Shown one piece after another: positions 5,507 to 9,882 of a stretch of DNA of 9,882 bases. This DNA comes from Microcella sp. GTDB lineage: Bacteria; Actinomycetota; Actinomycetes; Actinomycetales; Microbacteriaceae. Every line of letters begins with the position of its first letter. Positions within the stretch are counted from its first letter, which is position 1. Both the position numbers and the translations under genes were made by a program. The notes below the pieces were generated by a model that did no database searches, was not told where the DNA came from, and was given only the letters and a program-made list of their open reading frames with translations. The DNA is taken from assembly GCA_020216895.1 (NCBI GenBank), contig JAIWOM010000037.1, positions 1 to 9,882 on the forward strand, in the 5' to 3' direction.

Positions 5507-6205
5507 TTACTGGGATGTTTCCGATCGGGCTGCCGCGTAATCGGCCGTCACGAGGATCGGCAGGTGGTCGGACACCCCCTGCGGCAGTGTCGTGACGCGC
5601 GTGATCGACAGGCCGATCGAGGTGGCGAAGTCGAAGTGTCCGCGGAAGAACTTGTAGCGGGTGTAGGTGCGGGCATCGCTGAGGGTCACCTCGTGCCCGG
5701 TCTCCTGCACGCTCGTGGACAGGTGGTCTTTGAACACCGGGTAGTTGAAGTCGCCCACCATGAGGGTCGGCAGGGTCGGGCCGAAAGTGTCGAGCGCCTC
5801 ATGCGCGGCCCGGATCTGCGTGCGCCGGAGCGAGTTGAGCGCCGTGAGCGGCGCGGCGTGGAAGCAGCCGATGACCAGCTCGCGATCGTGCAGCCGGTCG
5901 ATGAAGTGCGTGCCGAGCAGGCGCTCGAGGGCGGGCTTGGCGATGATGTCGTGCAGCGACCGCTTGAGCTGGAAGGCTCGCGTGCTCAGCGCGTCGAAGC
6001 GCTCGCGGTCGTAGTAGATCGCCAGCCCGAGGCGGTTGAGCTTGGTCGCGTCGGCGAGGTGCAGCGGGCCGAGCTCGCGCGGCAGGTCATCGGTGTCGAC
6101 CTCCTGCAGGCAGAGCAGGTTGGGCGTGTGCGCGGCGACGAGCTGCTCGAGCTCGCCGCGCGCAGCGTGCTTGCGCAGGTTGTACGAGATCACTCTCACC
6201 CGCAC
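5507..6205 (-). CDS. Endonuclease/exonuclease/phosphatase (EEP) fold protein
   Basis: The longest start is GTG at 6203-6205 (232 residues). A GTG two codons later (6199) lies nine bases after GGGGGAG and has the better SD spacing, so the true start may be 6199. The chain carries the metal-dependent EEP motifs in order: SYNLRKH (7-13, N9), CLQEVD (32-37, E35 as metal ligand), H116, GDFNYP (151-156, D152 and N154) and SDHLPI (212-217, D213 and H214). All catalytic positions are therefore kept. EEP proteins hydrolyse phosphodiester or phosphomonoester bonds in nucleic acids, lipids or inositol phosphates. There is no signal peptide, so a cytoplasmic nuclease or phosphodiesterase is likely, but the substrate cannot be read. 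It lies between recG and coaD in the same direction. Confidence 0.88.
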   Translation of the reverse strand: MRVRVISYNLRKHAARGELEQLVAAHTPNLLCLQEVDTDDLPRELGPLHLADATKLNRLGLAIYYDRERFDALSTRAFQLKRSLHDIIAKPALERLLGTHFIDRLHDRELVIGCFHAAPLTALNSLRRTQIRAAHEALDTFGPTLPTLMVGDFNYPVFKDHLSTSVQETGHEVTLSDARTYTRYKFFRGHFDFATSIGLSITRVTTLPQGVSDHLPILVTADYAAARSETSQ

Positions 6206-6231
6206 AGTCTCCCCCGCGCGATCGGTCGCCG

Positions 6232-6254
6232 ACGAATCGGCGAATCCGATTCGT
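6232..6254 (-). promoter_or_regulatory. 23-bp inverted repeat between recG and the EEP gene
   Basis: ACGAATCGG (6232-6240) and CCGATTCGT (6246-6254) form a perfect nine-pair inverted repeat around CGAAT. It lies 14 bases past the recG stop and 26 bases before the EEP start. It has fewer GC pairs than the other terminator stems in the window and no U-tract, so it may be a recG terminator or a protein-binding operator for the EEP gene. Confidence 0.45.
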
Positions 6255-6268
6255 TCACCGCGTACACG

Positions 6269-8509
6269 CTAGTTCTTGGCGAGGAAGTCGCGGGCGGAGT
6301 CATCGAGACGGCGCTCGATCGCGGCCTTCAGGGCCGGATGCCCGCTCAGTGCCGCATCCCCCTCCAGCACCCCGGCCGCCGCTGCGCGGGCCGCGCTGAT
6401 GAGGTCGCCGTCGGTCGCCACCCGCAGCAGCTTGAGGCTCGAGCGCCCGCCGCTCTGGGTGGCCCCGAGCACGTCGCCCTCGCGCCGCAGCTCGAGGTCG
6501 ATCTGCGCGAGCGCGAAGCCGTCGAGCGTGCCCGCCACGGCCTCGACGCGCTCGCGGGCGAGAGTCTCGGGCAGGGCGGCGGTCACGAACAGGCACAGCC
6601 CGGGAACCCCACCGCGACCCACGCGACCCCGCAGCTGGCGCAGCTGGCTCACCCCGAAGCGGTCGGCGTCGACGACGACCATCGTCGAGGCGTTCGGCAC
6701 GTCGACGCCGACCTCGATGACGGTCGTCGACACGAGCACGTCAATCTCGCCGCGGGCGAAGGCGCGCATCACCGCATCCTTCTCGTCGGAGGACATGCGG
6801 CCGTGCAGCGGCTCGATGCGCCTGCCCTCGAGGGCGGGATGCTGCCGCAGCAGGGGGGTCAGCTCAGCGACGGTCGCGGGCGGGCGGGCGATCGCGTCGA
6901 CCCCGTCGGCCGCGCGCGCGTCGTCGGCCGAGCCGTCGGCCGGGTCGTCCACGAGCGCGTCCGGGTCGTCCTCCCGCGTCGTCGGGTCGATGGCGGGCAC
7001 GACGACGAAGCCCTGGCGGCCCTGCGCGAGCTCCTCGCCCATGCGCTCCCAGACGCGGTTCCACCAGCCGGGCTTATCGGCGAGCGGTACGACGTGGCTG
7101 ACGATCGGGGTGCGCCCGGCGGGCAGGGTCGCGATGGTGGAGACATCGAGGTCGCCGAACACCGTCATTGCCACCGTGCGCGGAATGGGCGTGGCGGTAA
7201 GCACGAGCACGTGCGGCGGCACGGCGCCCTTGCGGCGCAGGCTCTCGCGCTGCTCGACCCCGAAGCGGTGCTGCTCGTCGACGACGACGAGGCCGAGGTC
7301 GGCGAACTGGACCTTGTCACCGAGCAGAGCGTGGGTGCCGACGACGATGCGGGATGCTCCGCTCGCGATGCTCAGGAGCGCCGCCCGCCGCTCGGGCTGC
7401 GACAGCTGCCCGGTGAGCAGCACGGGCCGCAGTCGGGCCGCGCGATCGGGGCCGAGGGTCGCGACGATCGAGCGCAGATGCTGGGCGGCGAGCACCTCGG
7501 TGGGGGCGAGCAGGGCGCTCTGCCCGCCGCTCTCGGCGACGGTGAGCATGGCGCGCACGGCGACGAGGGTCTTGCCCGAGCCGACCTCGCCCTGCACGAG
7601 CCGGTTCATCGGCACGGGCGCGGCCAGGTCGCGCGCGATCTCGTCACCGACGAGCCGCTGGTCGTCGGTCAGGGTGAAGGGCAGCTCGGCGTCGAAGCCC
7701 GCGAGCTCGACACCGGGCAGGCGCGGGGTCGCGGGCTGCTCGCGCAGGGCCGCCCGCTGCTGCAGCAGCGCCGCCTGCAGTACGAACGCCTCGTGGAACC
7801 GCAGAGTGTCGCGCGCGCGGCGCCACTGCCCGTCGTTCTCGGGCCGGTGGATGTACTGGTACGCCGTGGAGAGGTCGAGCAGGTCGGGCGCCTCGTCTCG
7901 CTCTGACGCGTCGGGGGCGCGGAGCTCGGCCCGCACGCTCGCCGGAACGGGGTCGTCGAGCGCGGGCAGCGTGTCGAGCACGACGCCGACCGCCTTCGCG
8001 ATCTGCCAGCTGGCCACGGTCGAGGTCGCCGGGTAGATCGGGATCGGCTGCATCGCCCACTTGGTCGCCTCGGGTCCGGTGTCGCGCTCGTCGCCGGCCT
8101 CGAACAGCTCGTAGTCGGGGTGCGCCAGCTGCCGCGCCCCGCGGTACTCGCCGACCTTGCCGGCGAAGATGCCGCGCACACCTTTCTTCAGGTCGTTGGC
8201 CCGCCAGACCTGATTGAAGAATGTGAGGGTCAGGATGCCCTGACCGTCGGTGATGCGCACCTCGAGAATCGAGCCGCGCCGCTGCCGCATCGGCCGCTCG
8301 GTCACGTCGATCACCTCGGCGACGATCGTCACCGACTCGTCGACGCGCAGCTCGCTGAGCGCGGTCAACTCGCCGCGGCGGGCATAGCGCCGGGGATAGT
8401 GCATGAGCAGATCGCCCACGGTGAGCATCCCGAACGCCTTCTTCAGCGCGTTCGCGCTGCGGTCGCCCAGCGCGCTGCTGAGCTTCGCGTCGAGAGGGCT
8501 GCTGCTCAC
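6269..8509 (-). CDS. recG: ATP-dependent DNA helicase RecG
   Basis: GTG at 8507-8509 gives 746 residues. Open frame continues upstream to 8659, but that would overlap rsmD, and TAGCGT ends seven bases before the GTG. RecG drives branch migration and fork reversal at stalled replication forks and recombination intermediates. The OB-fold wedge domain lies at about 55-140. Helicase motifs follow: Walker A GEVGSGKT (307-314), DEQH box (411-414), TATPIPRT (438-445), HGRMSSDEKD (569-578), TTVIEVGVDVPNA (595-607) and motif VI QLRGRVGRG (625-633). The TGDLISAAR segment near 699-707 belongs to the TRG/C-terminal region. An Asp/Ala-rich insertion at about 511-545 in helicase domain 2 is longer than in well-known RecG proteins. 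All catalytic motifs are intact. Confidence 0.97.
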   Translation of the reverse strand: MSSSPLDAKLSSALGDRSANALKKAFGMLTVGDLLMHYPRRYARRGELTALSELRVDESVTIVAEVIDVTERPMRQRRGSILEVRITDGQGILTLTFFNQVWRANDLKKGVRGIFAGKVGEYRGARQLAHPDYELFEAGDERDTGPEATKWAMQPIPIYPATSTVASWQIAKAVGVVLDTLPALDDPVPASVRAELRAPDASERDEAPDLLDLSTAYQYIHRPENDGQWRRARDTLRFHEAFVLQAALLQQRAALREQPATPRLPGVELAGFDAELPFTLTDDQRLVGDEIARDLAAPVPMNRLVQGEVGSGKTLVAVRAMLTVAESGGQSALLAPTEVLAAQHLRSIVATLGPDRAARLRPVLLTGQLSQPERRAALLSIASGASRIVVGTHALLGDKVQFADLGLVVVDEQHRFGVEQRESLRRKGAVPPHVLVLTATPIPRTVAMTVFGDLDVSTIATLPAGRTPIVSHVVPLADKPGWWNRVWERMGEELAQGRQGFVVVPAIDPTTREDDPDALVDDPADGSADDARAADGVDAIARPPATVAELTPLLRQHPALEGRRIEPLHGRMSSDEKDAVMRAFARGEIDVLVSTTVIEVGVDVPNASTMVVVDADRFGVSQLRQLRGRVGRGGVPGLCLFVTAALPETLARERVEAVAGTLDGFALAQIDLELRREGDVLGATQSGGRSSLKLLRVATDGDLISAARAAAAGVLEGDAALSGHPALKAAIERRLDDSARDFLAKN

Positions 8510-8522
8510 GCGGTCAACGCTA
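8510..8522 (-). promoter_or_regulatory. Putative leaderless -10 element of recG
   Basis: TAGCGT on the minus strand (8517-8522) is followed by seven bases and the GTG start of recG. No SD is present between them and no -35 is recognisable. It mirrors the rsmD element on the other side of the same intergenic region. Confidence 0.55.
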
Positions 8523-8575
8523 CCCGCGCCGCCCGACGGCCCCGGCCCGCTGCGCCCGCGCCGCCTCCGCGCGAC

Positions 8576-8588
8576 TAGCGTGGAGCCC
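8576..8588 (+). promoter_or_regulatory. Putative leaderless -10 element of rsmD
   Basis: TAGCGT (8576-8581) is followed by GGAGCCC and the GTG start of rsmD at 8589. The GGAG is only three bases from the GTG, too close for a normal SD. The hexamer and seven-base spacing are the same as for recG. Confidence 0.55.
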
Positions 8589-9176
8589 GTGACACGCATC
8601 ATCGCCGGGTTCGCGGGCTCGCTGACGCTGAAGGTTCCGTCGGCCGGCACGCGGCCCACGAGCGACCGCGTGCGCGAGGCGATCTTCAGCGCGCTCGAGG
8701 CCCGCGACGCGATCGACGGGATGCGCGTGCTCGACCTCTACGCCGGCTCGGGCGCCCTCGCGCTCGAGGCGATCAGCCGCGGCGCCGCCTCGGCCGTGCT
8801 CGTCGAGAAGTCGTCCGCCGCCGTGCAGGTGTGCAAGGCCAACGCCGCGCTGGTGCAGGGTCGGGCGGGGCGCGGATCGGGTGGCACGGCGCGGCCGAGC
8901 ATCCAGGTGATCGGCAAGCCGGCGACCTCGTACCTCTCGTCGGCGCTGGAGACCTTCGATCTCGTCTTCATCGATCCGCCGTACGAGGTGGGCGGGCTCG
9001 AGCTCGACCACGTGCTCGAGGGTCTCGTGCCGCGACTGGCTCCGGATGCGGTGGTCGCGCTCGAGCGCTCCTCGCGCTCCCCCGCTCCGGCCTGGCCTGC
9101 GGGGCTCACGCTCGACAAGGTGTCGCGCTACGGCGAGACAGCGGTCTACTGGCTGAACCCGGAACCCACTGATTAA
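8589..9176 (+). CDS. rsmD: 16S rRNA (guanine(966)-N(2))-methyltransferase RsmD
   Basis: GTG at 8589-8591 gives 195 residues, the family's usual size. RsmD methylates G966 of 16S rRNA in the assembled 30S subunit using S-adenosylmethionine. Visible are the N-terminal family block IIAGFAG (4-10) and RPTSDRVREAIFSAL (22-36), the SAM-binding motif I DLYAGSGALALE (49-60), the acidic E73 of the next strand, and the catalytic DPPY (129-132). A short Gly/Arg-rich insertion (about 91-103) lies before the strand preceding motif IV. The gene is divergent from recG across 79 bp and converges on the toxin-antitoxin pair 12 bp away. Its TAA stop lies in the loop of an eight-pair hairpin. Confidence 0.95.
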   Translation: MTRIIAGFAGSLTLKVPSAGTRPTSDRVREAIFSALEARDAIDGMRVLDLYAGSGALALEAISRGAASAVLVEKSSAAVQVCKANAALVQGRAGRGSGGTARPSIQVIGKPATSYLSSALETFDLVFIDPPYEVGGLELDHVLEGLVPRLAPDAVVALERSSRSPAPAWPAGLTLDKVSRYGETAVYWLNPEPTD

Positions 9177-9184
9177 GGGTTCCG
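9160..9184 (+). terminator. Hairpin terminator with the rsmD stop codon in its loop
   Basis: CGGAACCC (9160-9167) and GGGTTCCG (9177-9184) form a perfect eight-pair stem; the nine-base loop contains the TAA stop (9174-9176). The relE-like gene ends at 9189 on the other strand, so the stem can serve both transcripts. A second small stem (CGCTC 9186-9190, GAGCG 9194-9198) overlaps the toxin's last codons. Confidence 0.6.
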
Positions 9185-9188
9185 CCGC

Positions 9189-9446
9189 TCAGCGAGCGTA
9201 CACATCGCGACGGCGCCCGAGCGTGACGACGACGATGAGCAGCACCCCATCATCGATCGTGTAGATGATGCGGTAGTCCCCGACGCGCACCCGCCAAGCG
9301 GGTCGCCCGCGGAGCGGCTTCGCGGCCGGCGGCCGAGGGTCGTCGCCGAGCAGGGCGATCACCCCGCGAATGCGCTCGCGATCGCGGTGATCGATCTGCT
9401 TGAGGGCTCGAACGGCGGCCGGCCGCAACTCGATGCGGTAGCTCAC
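9189..9446 (-). CDS. RelE/ParE superfamily toxin
   Basis: The chosen GTG start (9444-9446) overlaps the antitoxin stop in the four-base string GTGA, the usual coupling in such operons, and gives 85 residues. A TTG two codons upstream is an alternative. The protein starts VSYRIELRPAAVRALKQID and shows the RelE plan: two N-terminal helices (about 9-36), LRGRPAWRVRVGDYRIIYTI (45-64) and a C-terminal LGRRRDVYAR (76-85). The basic residues R52, R54 and R59 and the final RRRDVY match the positions that RelE-type ribosome-dependent mRNA endonucleases use, as in the common GHRRDVYR end. It should cleave mRNA on the ribosome when freed from its antitoxin. Whether it is active cannot be told from sequence. 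Confidence 0.92.
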   Translation of the reverse strand: MSYRIELRPAAVRALKQIDHRDRERIRGVIALLGDDPRPPAAKPLRGRPAWRVRVGDYRIIYTIDDGVLLIVVVTLGRRRDVYAR

Positions 9447-9691
9447 GCCCAACCCAGGTCGGCCTTGACCTGTGCCCAGGGCACGTTCGACCCCTCTTCG
9501 GCCATCGCTTCATCGAACGCTGCAGCGTCTTCCGCGTCCTCCAGGGCATCGAGCATTCGCTCATACTGCTCGGGACTGATAACGACCGCAGCGCGTTGTC
9601 CACGGCGCTCGATGAACACCGCCTCGGTCTGCGAGCGATCGATGACCTCGGAGAACTGCTTGCGGGCATCCGCGACGCTCAGAGGGTTCAT
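9443..9691 (-). CDS. Phd/YefM family antitoxin
   Basis: ATG at 9689-9691 gives 82 residues. An ATG 21 codons upstream is rejected because that frame would run through the promoter and operator. The N-terminal domain MNPLSVADARKQFSEVIDRS (1-20), then VFIERRGQRAAVVISPEQYERML (25-47), is the typical Phd/YefM DNA-binding and dimerisation fold. The acidic C-terminal half (EDAEDAAAFDEAMAEEGSN, 51-69) should wrap and neutralise the basic toxin. There is no SD; TACACT ends six bases before the ATG, so a leaderless mRNA is likely. Two TGTACA boxes, the known YefM core site, lie on the promoter. The gene is 41 bp downstream of the thiL stop. Confidence 0.93.
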   Translation of the reverse strand: MNPLSVADARKQFSEVIDRSQTEAVFIERRGQRAAVVISPEQYERMLDALEDAEDAAAFDEAMAEEGSNVPWAQVKADLGWA

Positions 9692-9697
9692 GCGTGA

Positions 9698-9726
9698 AGT
9701 GTACATCTCGCATCTATCGATGTACA
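9698..9726 (-). promoter_or_regulatory. Autoregulated toxin-antitoxin promoter with two TGTACA operator boxes
   Basis: TGTACATC (9700-9707) and GATGTACA (9719-9726) are perfect eight-base inverted arms separated by 11 bases. On the minus strand the outer TGTACA (9721-9726) is also a -35 with four matches to TTGACA. A 17-base spacer (9704-9720) follows, then TACACT (9698-9703), a TANNNT -10 that overlaps the second TGTACA by four bases. The -10 ends six bases before the antitoxin ATG. The box centres are 21 bp apart, two helical turns. TGTACA is the core recognised by the E. coli YefM-YoeB complex. Confidence 0.75.
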
Positions 9727-9732
9727 TGAACG

Positions 9733-9882
9733 CTAGCCCGCCTGCCCGCTCCACTGCGCGAAGGGGTCCCAGCCGCCGAGCTCGTCGAACGCGCGGCCGT
9801 CGACGAGCAGCGCGGGCCCGTGCCGGTCGGCCTCGACGACCCGGCCGATGACGCGGAACCCGCCGGGCAGCGCATCGAGCGG
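9733..9882 (-). CDS. thiL: Thiamine-monophosphate kinase, C-terminal end (cut by window edge)
   Basis: The last 49 codons are present, ending with TAG (complement of 9733-9735). The visible part reads LDALPGGFRVIGRVVEADRH, then LLVDGRAFDELGGWDPF, ending QWSGQAG. This matches the C-terminal end of ThiL, where an IGRV strand is followed by a VDG-x-x-(F/Y) hairpin and a GWD(P/H)F turn. ThiL phosphorylates thiamine monophosphate to thiamine pyrophosphate, the last step of thiamine cofactor synthesis. The ATP-binding and Mg-binding motifs lie outside the window. Support comes from locus context: thiL lies near recG and rsmD in mycobacteria. With so short a piece another protein with a similar end remains possible. 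Confidence 0.7.
   Translation of the reverse strand, partial: PLDALPGGFRVIGRVVEADRHGPALLVDGRAFDELGGWDPFAQWSGQAG

Noticed and set aside
5564..7906. A 780-codon open frame on the plus strand opposite the EEP gene and recG
   Set aside because: Its sequence is low-complexity Arg/Gly/Ala/Val-rich with no domain pattern, while the minus strand encodes complete RecG and EEP motifs. Long antisense frames are expected in DNA of this GC content.
8510..8659. N-terminal extension of RecG by 50 residues
   Set aside because: It would overlap rsmD and reads as Gly/Arg/Pro-rich noise. The GTG at 8509 matches the usual RecG N-terminus and the leaderless hexamer.
1..9882. CRISPR arrays, tRNA or rRNA genes, insertion sequences, prophage genes
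   Set aside because: No regularly spaced repeats, cloverleaf-like sequence, transposase motif or long terminal inverted repeats were seen on either strand.

Overview
The window is very GC-rich and comes from an actinobacterium. The gene set and the style of its promoters suggest the family Microbacteriaceae; this is inference from protein character, not a database result. No rRNA, tRNA, CRISPR array, insertion sequence or prophage gene was found. The genes are mostly housekeeping genes plus small lineage-specific genes, with one toxin-antitoxin pair at the right end.

Layout from left to right. 1-476 (-) is the N-terminal half of a zinc-independent alcohol dehydrogenase / quinone oxidoreductase, cut by the window edge. 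571-729 (-) is a 52-residue Cys/His-rich protein. Its promoter spacer holds a perfect 16-bp palindrome of the CsoR/CstR operator type. 820-1248 (-) is an unrecognised membrane protein. 1364-1814 (+) is an unusual small module: a 21-codon hydrophobic ORF behind a perfect Shine-Dalgarno (SD), two hairpins, then an 89-residue basic protein. 1848-2600 (-) is a secreted or anchored protein with a lysozyme-like domain. 2678-3700 (-) is F420-dependent glucose-6-phosphate dehydrogenase, preceded in the same direction by a DUF4259 protein (3768-4175). 4272-4940 (+) is a six-helix GAP/Sap-family membrane protein.

The right half is a rearranged genome-maintenance and cofactor block. It holds coaD (4992-5483, -), an endonuclease/exonuclease/phosphatase-fold protein (5507-6205, -), recG (6269-8509, -) and rsmD (8589-9176, +, divergent from recG). 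A YefM/RelE-type toxin-antitoxin operon follows (9189-9691, -), then the C-terminus of a probable thiL (9733-9882, -). thiL, recG, rsmD and coaD are also neighbours in mycobacteria. Here rsmD is inverted, and an EEP gene and a toxin-antitoxin pair sit between the members.

Three signals stand out between the genes. First, six genes carry a TANNNT hexamer ending exactly 6 or 7 bases before the start codon and have no usable SD, which points to leaderless mRNAs. Second, the toxin-antitoxin promoter has two TGTACA boxes placed on its -35 and -10 elements, the core known from the E. coli yefM-yoeB operator. Third, several genes end inside terminator-like hairpins, with the stop codon in the loop. 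I did not find a clearly new defence or biosynthetic system. The best candidates for undescribed biology are the 1350-1814 small-ORF module and the metal- or sulfur-responsive-looking 571-785 unit.
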